Positions 29,723 to 38,187 of a DNA stretch of 38,188 nucleotides are shown here, one piece after another; the stretch's first letter is position 1; each line of letters begins with the position of its first letter. Under the pieces are notes generated by a model. That model saw nothing but the letters and a program-made list of their open reading frames with translations. It had not been told where the DNA came from and did no database searches. Source of the DNA: a virus; IMG/VR virus record IMGVR_UViG_3300035703_000208, positions 1-38,188 of that record. One strand, written 5' to 3'. The position numbers were made by a program, and so were the translations under genes.

Positions 29723-30391
29723 TTACCGGCCAAACATAGCCTTAATCTGCTGCAACCGAATTTCACGCGATGGCATATTAGCAGGCGTTCTGCTTCCTGC
29801 CGTTGGCTCGTTTGTCTTTTGGCCTTCCGGCTTGCTGCCATACATAGCCTTTGCAAACTTCGGAGCGTCGACAACTATATCACCGACCTCCGTAGCAAAA
29901 CCAGCGTCAACCGCTTCCTGTGCTGTGTACCACGTTTCTGCGTCAAGAATTGCCTTGATCTTTTTGCGATCCTTGCCAGTCCGCTCAGTGTAGGCGTCAA
30001 GAATCGAATCGCGATACTTGTCGAGAACGTCGGCCGTCTTTCGCAATTCCGCAGCACTACCCATCGCCATCGTCCACGGATTGTGAACCATCATCATGGC
30101 GTTTTTTGCCATGACGACGCGATCCCCAGCCATTGCGATGTAACTGGCAATTGAATAGGCTGAAGAATCGACAACAACGTCAACGCCGCCCTGATGCCGC
30201 TTGAGTGCGTTAAAAATTGCTCGCCCTTCGTCAACGCTTCCGCCTGGGGATGAAATCCGCAGAGTAATACGACGGCCGCTCATCTTTGCAAGGTCTGGCA
30301 AAACCGTTGCCGCATCAATCATGCCCCAAAAAGAGGAGCCAATTGCGTCGTAAAGAAAGATTTCGCCGGTTTCCAAATCAGACTGATACAT
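29723..30391 (-). CDS. ClpP-type prohead protease
   Basis: A 222-residue S14-family protease. It has ISSPGGSVDEGRAIFNAL (46-63), the nucleophile Ser80 in SSAYSIASYIAMAG, and His103 in MMMVHNPW; the acidic member is probably in the region before ETWYTAQEAVDAGFATEVGD. It cleaves the capsid N-terminus during head maturation, judging by its place before the capsid gene. The ATG lies within the end of the methyltransferase gene and is preceded by AAGG. Confidence 0.85.
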   Translation of the reverse strand: MYQSDLETGEIFLYDAIGSSFWGMIDAATVLPDLAKMSGRRITLRISSPGGSVDEGRAIFNALKRHQGGVDVVVDSSAYSIASYIAMAGDRVVMAKNAMMMVHNPWTMAMGSAAELRKTADVLDKYRDSILDAYTERTGKDRKKIKAILDAETWYTAQEAVDAGFATEVGDIVVDAPKFAKAMYGSKPEGQKTNEPTAGSRTPANMPSREIRLQQIKAMFGR

Positions 30392-31010
30392 GTTTTGCGA
30401 CCTTTTCGACAAGGGAGTCATGGACGAAAATAGAATTGACTCGTGTCGTCCCGAGTCGGGTGTAATTGTGCTGCTCTGCAAGAGTTTTCAGTGTTTCGGC
30501 GTTGTCCTGCACAGAAAACCCGCCATCAAAACGCACTCCAAGCAGCCACTCCGGAACACGCTGATTGATGTCTGTGTTTCTTTCGTGGCACTTATCAAAG
30601 TGCTCAACCATTAGGATTGCTGGTTTCTCGTAAGTCAAAACCTGTTCCATGATAACGCTGTCAATGCTGTCAACATCGATCACGCACAGCATTAAATTGT
30701 CACTTAAGTGGCAACTCGTGTTCAAACAGAACGCCGCTCGAAGATTTGCTTTTGGAAATTTGTCGTGCAGTTTTTTCAAAGACTCTGAATCTTTTTCGTA
30801 CAACACGCAATCAAGGCCATAGTTGTAAAACGGCTCAATCGTCAACGGCAGTTGCTCACCATCTCCCGCCCCAATCTCGACGCACTGGCCCGGCTGGTTG
30901 ATCGCGTTTGCCAACGCAACTAGAATGCCTTGCTCTCCAAACTGCCAGCCGCCTGACTTTTCGGTGAGCCATTCAAACTCTGGCCGGTCGGCCACAAATC
31001 CCCACGTCAT
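30378..31010 (-). CDS. SAM-methyltransferase-like protein
   Basis: A 210-residue protein with VEIGAGDGEQLPLTI as a likely SAM-binding motif I, DCVLYEKDSESLKKL as the next acidic loop, and LMLCVIDVDSIDSVI in the region of motif IV. This pattern resembles FkbM-type methyltransferases. Its place between portal and protease is unusual; it could modify a structural protein, a glycan or DNA. The ATG overlaps the portal stop. Fold assignment is moderate and the substrate unknown. Confidence 0.6.
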   Translation of the reverse strand: MTWGFVADRPEFEWLTEKSGGWQFGEQGILVALANAINQPGQCVEIGAGDGEQLPLTIEPFYNYGLDCVLYEKDSESLKKLHDKFPKANLRAAFCLNTSCHLSDNLMLCVIDVDSIDSVIMEQVLTYEKPAILMVEHFDKCHERNTDINQRVPEWLLGVRFDGGFSVQDNAETLKTLAEQHNYTRLGTTRVNSIFVHDSLVEKVAKHVSV

Positions 31011-32602
31011 ACTGTCGCTCCAAGTATGCTGTCAGTCAATTCTTCAACGCGTTCGCCCCACGACGCAGTCAGTTCACCGACAGCGTCTGGCAGTGCCTTT
31101 GCTGCTGTCTTAGTCATCAGTTCAATCAAGGCATCTTGCGACGCCTTGCAGTGTTCGGCCGCGGCATCAGAAGTTCCACCAAGTTCCACGCAAACGCTGG
31201 CAAGAGTGTCTTGCCATTTTGCATAGAACTTTTCGACTGCCGCGACTGGCGATTTTGTTTTCATTGCCGCCGTGACACGCTGTTGTTCAATTGCCAAAAG
31301 CGGACGCAAACGAGACACGACCGCACGGCGCTGAATGGCCTCTGTCTCTGGATCGTCTTCCGGCTCCGGATCTTCCGGCGTGTCCTCTGGCTCCTGTGCT
31401 GGCTGATCCACAGTAATCGCGGGATTCTTGTATTCGTCGCCGCCATCATATGGATTCATTTCCAATTTTTCGCGGGCTTCGTTCGGGCTCATTACTGTTG
31501 CCGCGATCAGCTTCGTGAGATATTCCGCCTGTTTAAGCGGATCCATTCGCATCAGGGCGTTGGTATTGAATTTGAAATAATGCGTCTCGCTGGTCAACTG
31601 GCGCTCTGTCAGCAGCGACCGATTGCAAGCAGCCTCGATGTGCACAAGCCAGCGATTGAGACAATTCGTTAAATACGCCAAGTGCTTTTCTGCAAGGCTG
31701 TTGTAAGAAACTGAGGAATCGTCGCCAAGAATCTCTTCAAGGCAAAACCACATTGCAGCCTCTTGCCGCTGGAACAGTCGTTGCTCAATCCACTGCGAAT
31801 CCTTGCCGCTCATTGACACCATATTGGCCTTGATGCCTTCGCGAAGCATCGCCGTCTTACCGCTGTTTTCCGCACCGTCGTGAGCTTCACGGAACATAGT
31901 CAGAAATTTTTTTGCTTCCTCTTCGTTACGAAACATTGCAGTAGGCGCTTCAAGAATCAGCGAACCGCTAAATCCTTTTTTGGCAAGATTTCGCACCTGA
32001 TCCTCTGCCGACAGCCCAGCGTCAAGACTGTTGCTCATCACCGCTGCCGCGTTGAGGCCTGCTATTCCATTGAAGCTCAACCCATGCACGAAAAACACGT
32101 CTTCATCCGGAAACCAAACGGTCTGGCTGTCAGATGTGACGCCGAGTTTTTTCGCCAAGGGTTCGTGCTGACACAAAACGGTTCCGTGCCATCGCTTTCC
32201 CTCGTACCATTCCGAGCTTGAGCGGTCTGGCAGCATTGGCCACAAGGCAACCGGCCTGCCGCCTTCGCGCTCAACCACGCATCGCCAGTTGCCGTACAGC
32301 AGCAAACTCGGCGCACCAAACATTTTCCACTCTGGAGCGGTCTGATAATCGTTTGGCCTCGTGTGAACGATCTTGTGTCCAGGATGAGACCGCTCAATGC
32401 TGCTGCCTCGCTCAAGTCGACGATGGCAGTTAATCGGTAACTGCGAAAAGTGTCCGGCAATTTTGTTGACGGCATACCAAACAGGCGCATATTCAATAGC
32501 GCGGCGAGGCGTTAGCTTAGACGTGCTAAACTCTGGCGAAGTACCAAAGAAAGCGCCCAAGCCGGAGCCAATTCGTGTCAAAAATCGTCGAAACAGTTCC
32601 AT
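31007..32602 (-). CDS. Portal protein (HK97 type)
   Basis: A 531-residue portal. It includes AIEYAPVWYAVNKIAGHFSQ, LLLYGNWRCVVEREGGRPV, LWPMLPDRS and HGLSFNGIAGLNAAAV, typical of the HK97-type portal family, and a C-terminal helical/acidic tail (PAQEPEDTPEDPEPEDDPET). Twelve copies normally form the DNA gate of the head. AAGG precedes the ATG. The acidic Pro/Glu tract near residue 400 is distinctive. Confidence 0.88.
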   Translation of the reverse strand: MELFRRFLTRIGSGLGAFFGTSPEFSTSKLTPRRAIEYAPVWYAVNKIAGHFSQLPINCHRRLERGSSIERSHPGHKIVHTRPNDYQTAPEWKMFGAPSLLLYGNWRCVVEREGGRPVALWPMLPDRSSSEWYEGKRWHGTVLCQHEPLAKKLGVTSDSQTVWFPDEDVFFVHGLSFNGIAGLNAAAVMSNSLDAGLSAEDQVRNLAKKGFSGSLILEAPTAMFRNEEEAKKFLTMFREAHDGAENSGKTAMLREGIKANMVSMSGKDSQWIEQRLFQRQEAAMWFCLEEILGDDSSVSYNSLAEKHLAYLTNCLNRWLVHIEAACNRSLLTERQLTSETHYFKFNTNALMRMDPLKQAEYLTKLIAATVMSPNEAREKLEMNPYDGGDEYKNPAITVDQPAQEPEDTPEDPEPEDDPETEAIQRRAVVSRLRPLLAIEQQRVTAAMKTKSPVAAVEKFYAKWQDTLASVCVELGGTSDAAAEHCKASQDALIELMTKTAAKALPDAVGELTASWGERVEELTDSILGATV

Positions 32603-32612
32603 ATTTGGGCCT

Positions 32613-34319
32613 TCAAACGATGAATAATGAACCTGTCGGACGCGATGGAGCCAACATTGCTAATCTAATGCCCATCAACAAAGCGACGGCAGCGTCTATT
32701 TTCTCGCTCGAATTCCGCTTATCCGGCATCATCTTACCCTGTGCGTTGCTGGTTGTCATCATGTTCAATGCACACCAACGCAAGATGTTGTCGGTCTTTT
32801 CCGGCGTAAACCTATTTTCGCGAATCGCTGCGGTAAGTTCCTGCATCGGCTCGTGGAACTGGTAGCAGTTCTGCGGCATTTTAATGACTTCAAGGCCTGC
32901 TTGTGACAGCTCATCACCCAATTGCGCCGCGTTATATGGGTCATAAGCCACGGCGCGAATTCCAATCTCGTCTGCAACCTTGAGAAACTCATCACGCAAC
33001 GCCGCGACAACGTACCGCACAACGGTCAGTTCGCCGCTTGCGATCCATCCGGCCCACGGCTGTTTCTTCAAGTCGCGTTTTGTTTCGTCGACAATGAAAG
33101 ACCGCGTGAATCCTTCGTAACGCCAGATTGTTTTCCCTTCCTCGTCTTCATCGACTGGAAAGCGAGCGACGACACCAAACGATGCCAAGTCATCACGGCC
33201 GCCAAGGTCGATTCCTGCTGTGATCGCGTCCGCATGTCGCCACGATGAAAGGGAATCGGCCATTGCGTCCCAATCGGCCGGAAGAATAAAACGCTCGCAG
33301 GCTGATACCTTGCGATTGCAGTGATAGCGGGTGAATCTGTTCAGCTCGACTGGTGAGGTTTTTGCCTTTGCCGCAGCCTCGCGAAGAAACTCCAGCCCGA
33401 TGGAAACACCTAGATTGGGATTTGCTTTCGGCCAAAGCCTTTCGTCGAGCGGATCGTCTTGATCATCCAGTTCAAAGATGTAGGAAAAATACGATTCGTC
33501 CTTGAACTCGCCGCGAGCCACGCCCGTCGCGTAGTCGTAATCCTCCTGCCAGAGCTGGCTTGTGTCGTCGCCAGCCGTCGTAAAATCGATAATTAAAGGC
33601 TGCGATCTGTTGCCGGATCCAGTCATCATTGTGTCATAAAATTTTCGATGATGTTCCCGCCATGCGTGTTTTTCGTCCATCAGCACCATGTGAGGATTTA
33701 ATCCGTCAAATGGCTTGTCACTTCCGACGCAGTGAATGTACCCCTTGTTGTGGCTGAACGTGATTTGCTTATTGATCGGTGTCGACAACGCTTTGACGTG
33801 CTCTGACTGGCTCCGCATGCGTTCGATTTCCGCATACATCACTTTCTGTGCCTGCTCTTTTTTTGTCGCACAGAGAACGATTTCCGCGACATCCTCCGGT
33901 CTGCCAGTAAATGGATTTACGTCTGCCATGCCGCCGTCGATTGCAATGCCAGATCCCAGTGTTGACTTGCCATTTTTGCGAGCCATCGTCCAGAAAACGC
34001 GGCGAAATCTGCGGCTGCGATCCTCGCATCGCTTCCAGCCGAAGATGTTCCAGATGCCAAACAATTGCCAAGGCTCAAGATTGAACGGCAGTCCTGAGCT
34101 TTTGCCGATCGAGTGTTTCAAAACTTCCGGGAAAAAATCGCAGTGAGCCGACGCCACGTCCAGCGAAAAGTAATAAGGGAACTCCGGGCTGTTCTGCCGT
34201 TCCAGATCATCAACGTACCGCTGAATTGCGGCCTTGTGCGAAACGCAAGACACAATGCGACCGCTCAGCACGTCTTTGACGTACTTGTCGATTGCCTTGT
34301 GTGCTTCGTGCTTTTTCAT
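32613..34319 (-). CDS. terL: Terminase large subunit
   Basis: A 568-residue packaging motor. Walker A ARKNGKST (113-120), Walker B HMVLMDEKH (210-218), the coupling region FTTAGDD (246-252), and the RNase H-like nuclease starting GIDLGGRDD (369-377). KIDAAVALLMG near the C-terminus supplies a later acidic residue. It belongs to the terminase_1 type used with HK97-like portals. The start overlaps the small-subunit stop. Confidence 0.92.
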   Translation of the reverse strand: MKKHEAHKAIDKYVKDVLSGRIVSCVSHKAAIQRYVDDLERQNSPEFPYYFSLDVASAHCDFFPEVLKHSIGKSSGLPFNLEPWQLFGIWNIFGWKRCEDRSRRFRRVFWTMARKNGKSTLGSGIAIDGGMADVNPFTGRPEDVAEIVLCATKKEQAQKVMYAEIERMRSQSEHVKALSTPINKQITFSHNKGYIHCVGSDKPFDGLNPHMVLMDEKHAWREHHRKFYDTMMTGSGNRSQPLIIDFTTAGDDTSQLWQEDYDYATGVARGEFKDESYFSYIFELDDQDDPLDERLWPKANPNLGVSIGLEFLREAAAKAKTSPVELNRFTRYHCNRKVSACERFILPADWDAMADSLSSWRHADAITAGIDLGGRDDLASFGVVARFPVDEDEEGKTIWRYEGFTRSFIVDETKRDLKKQPWAGWIASGELTVVRYVVAALRDEFLKVADEIGIRAVAYDPYNAAQLGDELSQAGLEVIKMPQNCYQFHEPMQELTAAIRENRFTPEKTDNILRWCALNMMTTSNAQGKMMPDKRNSSEKIDAAVALLMGIRLAMLAPSRPTGSLFIV

Positions 34320-34810
34320 CCTCTCCCCATTCGTGCCATGATCTTGGCAAACGGATCTTCTTTCTCATCGTCAAGTTTTAGGCTCGTCAGCTTCTGCCGA
34401 CTTGCAGGAGTCAGGCCCAGTTCTGGCAGCAGCTTGTTGAGTTGCTCGCGGAACTTGTGCATCTCTGCGACGTAGGCATTTTTTGTGATCGTAACATTGC
34501 CTTCCTTGTCGACTCCTTCAATTGCCAGCCCCGTCTTTTTGACCTTGGCCCGTGCTTCCATCCACTTTGCATAGGCAGTGCAATAGGCGACCAAAATTTC
34601 TCGCGTGTCTGATGAGAGAACGCCGTTTGTTTTCAGATCTGCACTCAGCTCGTTCCATTTTTCTGTCTCGACTTTACCAAACCAACTTGGCATGTCTGGA
34701 GCTTGACCGTCAGCCCGCGGTGCTGACTTCGCGCGTCGCTCAGGATGGCGACGAAATGCGCCGGTTGCCTCCTTTACTTCTTGTGCCAGTGGCTTTCTGC
34801 CTCGTGTCAT
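34316..34810 (-). CDS. terS: Terminase small subunit (P27 family)
   Basis: About 164 residues beginning with a basic stretch (MTRGRKPLAQEVKEATG). Later segments are PDMPSWFGKVETEKWNELSA, REILVAYCTAYAKWMEARA and PELGLTPASRQKL, which is the phage P27-family pattern. It recognises the packaging site and hands it to the large subunit. It directly precedes terL, and an HNH nuclease lies upstream, as in several cos-packaging phages. The ATG nine bases after GAGG was chosen. Confidence 0.85.
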   Translation of the reverse strand: MTRGRKPLAQEVKEATGAFRRHPERRAKSAPRADGQAPDMPSWFGKVETEKWNELSADLKTNGVLSSDTREILVAYCTAYAKWMEARAKVKKTGLAIEGVDKEGNVTITKNAYVAEMHKFREQLNKLLPELGLTPASRQKLTSLKLDDEKEDPFAKIMARMGRG

Positions 34811-34882
34811 TTTGGAAAACCTCAATTTTGGAGATGCATGCGTGCGCGAAACAGGGATATCAGGGGCCGTTCATTCTCAACA

Positions 34883-35221
34883 TTAAGACCGCCCCCCGGT
34901 CTGTCGTCTTGCCTCGTCTATCGACCTGTGACAAGGCACACACAATGACATTAAATTGTTCCATTCGAGCCGCAACCATGGTGCATCGGCGATTGGAATA
35001 ATGTGATGTACTTCTTCTGCCGCTGTTGCCTTGTCTTGCTTTGCACATTCTGCACAGAGCGGATGCTCTTTAATAAATCGCTGCTGTAACTGTTGCCAAT
35101 CCCATCCATAGCCTGCCTCTGTTGTGCCTTGCCGTTGTCGCTGCTTACCTCGTCCGCACTTATTACAAGCACTGCACTTTGCATCAAGTACAACACCACA
35201 TGGGCATAGCCTTAACCTCAT
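34883..35221 (-). CDS. HNH endonuclease beside the terminase
   Basis: A 112-residue HNH enzyme: an N-terminal four-cysteine zinc-like region (CPCG, CSACNKCG), then HPLCAECAK, EEVHHIIPIADAP and NLMSLCVPCHRSIDEARR. HNH nucleases beside terminases help the large subunit cut cos DNA during packaging in HK97-like and related phages. That role is inferred from position. The ATG overlaps the preceding stop. Confidence 0.85.
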   Translation of the reverse strand: MRLRLCPCGVVLDAKCSACNKCGRGKQRQRQGTTEAGYGWDWQQLQQRFIKEHPLCAECAKQDKATAAEEVHHIIPIADAPWLRLEWNNLMSLCVPCHRSIDEARRQTGGRS

Positions 35222-35928
35222 GTGTCAACCTGTGGTGCTCGAACCACACTGCATAAACCTTGCAAATACATCGTCGATGGTGATGTCGCATCTCGCAATG
35301 CAAATCGCAATGTACGCTCACTGGCAGTCACTGCTGACGGATAAGCAAACGTCACAACATTGTCATCTACACCACCAATGGAAATGTTTGCCGCACTTAC
35401 AACAGCAACGTCTGCACCGCTTAGCGTCTCGAAAATCACTGCAAGCGTCTTCCCGCTCAAGTCAACGGCCGTTGTACCGTCTGACTGGTAAACAGTGATT
35501 GCCTGGCTGATCGTCTCACCGACAACAGGCAGCAACGTTACTCCTGCACTTCGATTGGCGACGATCCCAACCGCAGGAAGCACTGTCACCGATGGACTAC
35601 CAACAGCGTCGGCGATCTCCTGAATGGTAGCGGAGTCCAGTTCCGCTGCCCCCGTCAGCACGTCCGCAACGACCGTTTCCCCAACTCCCAACCATCCTGA
35701 TTGGGGTACAAGTCCATCGGCATCAATTACCGCTGCTGAGAGTCTTTCAGTCCACGTTTCCGCGACTGTTGCACTGAACCAACCAGTCGGGTTTTCGTCC
35801 ACATCTTCAATTTCAGTCAATGCATCACCACCGGCATTGACCAAGGACTGATCCGACGTTTTCCGCAACCACAAGGCAAGCCCTGTCGTCCCGGATAGCT
35901 GTGGTGCAAATACTTTGACGGTGGGCAT
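35218..35928 (-). CDS. Fibre-module structural protein, 236 aa
   Basis: A protein rich in Val, Ala, Thr and Ser with a beta-sandwich style, from KVFAPQLSGTTGLALWLRKT through GETISQAITVYQSDGTTAVD to SERTLRFALRDATSPS. It appears built of two beta domains joined by a helix (DSATIQEIADAVGSP). It lies with the fibre genes before the HNH gene. I infer a virion-surface or tail-fibre accessory role but cannot name a family. Confidence 0.55.
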   Translation of the reverse strand: MPTVKVFAPQLSGTTGLALWLRKTSDQSLVNAGGDALTEIEDVDENPTGWFSATVAETWTERLSAAVIDADGLVPQSGWLGVGETVVADVLTGAAELDSATIQEIADAVGSPSVTVLPAVGIVANRSAGVTLLPVVGETISQAITVYQSDGTTAVDLSGKTLAVIFETLSGADVAVVSAANISIGGVDDNVVTFAYPSAVTASERTLRFALRDATSPSTMYLQGLCSVVRAPQVDT

Positions 35929-36116
35929 TATGATTTCTTCCGAGTCGGTTTCGCTGGTGGCGTGTCGTCAGGCGTCGGCACTGCATTGATTGCAGCAATC
36001 ACCGCTGCTCCAGTCTCGTTGATGTGCTGGATCTCCTGCCATCCCTTGCCCTGGCAGAGAGTTGCACATCCGATCTTAATCAGTTCCGTGGCTTGTTTTT
36101 TGGCTTCTGGTGTCAT
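35928..36116 (-). CDS. Small hypothetical protein, 62 aa
   Basis: MTPEAKKQATELIKIGCATL starts at an ATGA overlap with the upstream stop. A helical segment (GWQEIQHINETGAAVIAAIN) is followed by a Pro/Lys-rich tail (PTPDDTPPAKPTRKKS). It sits between two fibre-region genes and the family is unknown. A tail-fibre assembly helper is one possibility. Confidence 0.55.
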   Translation of the reverse strand: MTPEAKKQATELIKIGCATLCQGKGWQEIQHINETGAAVIAAINAVPTPDDTPPAKPTRKKS

Positions 36117-36532
36117 TCCTGCGGTGCGATCCATGCTGCTGCGAGATTTGTAAACGTGATTCCGGACGCTCCAATCGTGTACTCAAACGCAGCGTGTTTG
36201 TAACGATCTGGTAGAACACCCGGATACGCTGCATCAATAAAGGCGACCAGTTGAGCCGCATCAGTCAGAATGTCGATCGCTGTGCTCATCGGCATCGCGT
36301 CAATCACCGACTGAATCTCCTGCACAGAGTAGATTGAGCCACCACCGACAAATGCGGTGACAGGTTCCCCGTCAACTTCCGTTGTAACGTCGCTTCCAGA
36401 CACTCCCCAGAACGCTTCGTACGACGAAATAAATTGCTGAAGAATCAATTGTTCAAGCTGATTCGCCCGCAGAATTTTGTTCGTCGCGTGCATGTGCGGA
36501 TCGAACACTGGCGGTGGTACTTCGAACGGCAT
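36113..36532 (-). CDS. Hypothetical fibre-region protein, 139 aa
   Basis: A mixed alpha/beta protein (LEQLILQQFISSYEAFWGVS, QSVIDAMPMSTAIDILTDA, DAAYPGVLPDRYKHAAFEYT). It follows the tail-fibre-like gene by 12 bases. No family is recognised. Confidence 0.55.
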   Translation of the reverse strand: MPFEVPPPVFDPHMHATNKILRANQLEQLILQQFISSYEAFWGVSGSDVTTEVDGEPVTAFVGGGSIYSVQEIQSVIDAMPMSTAIDILTDAAQLVAFIDAAYPGVLPDRYKHAAFEYTIGASGITFTNLAAAWIAPQE

Positions 36533-36544
36533 TGATTTCGATCC

Positions 36545-37780
36545 TTAAACAAACGTAAGAGCCATGCGGCGAGTCGTGCCGTCTGATCCGCGATAGACTA
36601 GGTTTCCGGCAGTGTTGGAAGTCATTTCGATTGAGAATTGGTTGTTAGTTGTCAGCGTGACTGACGACGGTGGAACGTGAGTGAGTTGCCCTGCGAATAG
36701 CGTAGTCACTCCAGACAGTGTCATCACGATGGCGTTGTTTGTTCCGATGCGAAACGTGGAATTTTCTTGGTTGAGAATTGTAAACTCACCGCTTCCTCCG
36801 CACGAAAAATATGTGCCATCTGTTGTCGCAACTCCGATTTCAACACGATTGAACAAAAACTGACGCGTAAGAGTCGACTGTGAATGAAATGCGACTGCTG
36901 AGTTTGGTGTGCCTCCAAGTCCGACCGATGAAGCAAACGTCGCTAGCCCTGTAGGACTAATTGTTAATGATTCAGTAAACGCCCCCGCTGAGCTAAAATG
37001 CCCCAACTGCACAGGCCGGTTCGTCCCGCCACCAGTGCCAACCGTCGAGCCGATTTGGTGAGCCGTTGCGGTGGCTTTGAGGCAGAGGGATTCCCAAGAC
37101 GTGCCGCTGATGGTGCCGAAGATGTCGGCCTGCATCGGGGTTAGGCCGTTGCGCAGGATCAGGTTTCCGCTGGACGTAATGGCACCGCAGGTTAATGCAC
37201 CCCCAGCCGCCTCAGAAGCATCTACTATGCTCAAACCATTCGTAATTTGGGTTACAGAACCGACAACGACACGATTCGACCCATTGAACCGCAGCCGAAT
37301 ACCACTCGCAGTAGAATCAAAATATGACGATCCGTCAGAGTCCATTAAAAGGCGTCGCGTGCCGTGTCCGCCGATTGTTAATCCTGATGTGTTTATGACG
37401 CTTAGAGCTGTTATCGCTCCACACGTCAACGCATTTGCCCCGAGGCTCAACGCCCCTGTCATCGTGTCCCCGGACAATCTCACGTGATTGTCCCATGCCG
37501 CCCCCGTCCAAAACTCATGCCGCGAAGTCGTCGTATTCCACCGCATCGCAGACACGCTGCCGGTCGGACGCTCAGCAGTCGTGCCGCGTGGCAGTGTCAT
37601 TGCACCTGTGCCGGTCTGGCTGATTGCGACAAACGACGGCGAATCAGTCGTCGCAAGTCCAGCCGCTGCCCGGATCTCCGCTGCCGTTAGGATCTTCGAG
37701 AACCCCTTACCAGACGCAGCACGTCCCAGCACGCCGGGAGCCGACATTTGAATGCTGGATTGTGTTGCGTGACTGGTCAT
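36545..37780 (-). CDS. Tail-fibre-like protein
   Basis: A 411-residue, low-charge, beta-rich protein. The phage fibre signature HVRLSGDTMTGALSLGANAL appears near residue 100, and similar SGDTMTGAL motifs are typical of fibre shafts. The C-terminal half (SGEFTILNQENSTFRIGTN, SVTLTTNNQFSIEMTSN) looks like a beta-helical fibre end. It may bind the host receptor. Only one signature copy is clear, so the shaft is short. Confidence 0.7.
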   Translation of the reverse strand: MTSHATQSSIQMSAPGVLGRAASGKGFSKILTAAEIRAAAGLATTDSPSFVAISQTGTGAMTLPRGTTAERPTGSVSAMRWNTTTSRHEFWTGAAWDNHVRLSGDTMTGALSLGANALTCGAITALSVINTSGLTIGGHGTRRLLMDSDGSSYFDSTASGIRLRFNGSNRVVVGSVTQITNGLSIVDASEAAGGALTCGAITSSGNLILRNGLTPMQADIFGTISGTSWESLCLKATATAHQIGSTVGTGGGTNRPVQLGHFSSAGAFTESLTISPTGLATFASSVGLGGTPNSAVAFHSQSTLTRQFLFNRVEIGVATTDGTYFSCGGSGEFTILNQENSTFRIGTNNAIVMTLSGVTTLFAGQLTHVPPSSVTLTTNNQFSIEMTSNTAGNLVYRGSDGTTRRMALTFV

Positions 37781-37811
37781 GGAAAATCCCTAAAACCCTG
37801 TAAATCTGACA

Positions 37812-37834
37812 GCAGCGGAATCGAAGTCCGATGC
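37812..37834 (-). repeat. Intergenic stem-loop, family copy 7
   Basis: GCATCGG and CCGCTGC around a nine-base loop, with one mismatch, 32 bases upstream of the fibre gene. It repeats the family found at 0-2.6 kb, linking the two ends of the window. Confidence 0.55.
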
Positions 37835-37835
37835 C

Positions 37836-38054
37836 TTATTGATCCGCCTTATTGCCCTGTAATCGTCCGACAGCTGTAGATATTTCCGTGATTGTTGAAT
37901 GCAGGTCCTCTACACGACTATGAAGGGCCTTACGGTCTTCTTTGCATTCTTTCAACTCGCCTGTGAACCAAAGCCACATTTTGGCCACAGCTCCAGACAA
38001 TAGACCGCCCAACGCTGTCACGATTCCAAGGATGATTTCTGCCGAGATGTTCAC
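37836..38054 (-). CDS. Small membrane protein, holin-like candidate
   Basis: A 72-residue protein with one N-terminal transmembrane helix (IILGIVTALGGLLSGAVAKM) and a charged coiled-coil tail (ECKEDRKALHSRVEDLHSTI). It starts at GTG with AGGA eight bases upstream. Single-helix proteins with such tails occur as phage holins or spanin-like parts. No endolysin follows, so the lysis role is speculative. Confidence 0.5.
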   Translation of the reverse strand: MNISAEIILGIVTALGGLLSGAVAKMWLWFTGELKECKEDRKALHSRVEDLHSTITEISTAVGRLQGNKADQ

Positions 38055-38088
38055 ACTTGTATTCCTGCTATGTCATGATGCGCGATGG

Positions 38089-38187
38089 TTATTCAGTGAG
38101 ATCTTCCAATCTCAACAACCCAAGATTGACTGTTTCAGTTTCAACTGGAGTTGATTCCACTGATGGTTGCGGCGTTTGTCTATTCAG
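38089..38187 (-). CDS. Truncated gene at the right edge
   Basis: An open frame enters from beyond the window and ends with GLLRLEDLTE and TAA. Only 32 residues are visible, beginning NRQTPQPSVESTPVETETVN. The Pro/Thr-rich piece could be the tail of a structural or lysis protein. No start is present. Confidence 0.4.
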   Translation of the reverse strand: MNRQTPQPSVESTPVETETVNLGLLRLEDLTE

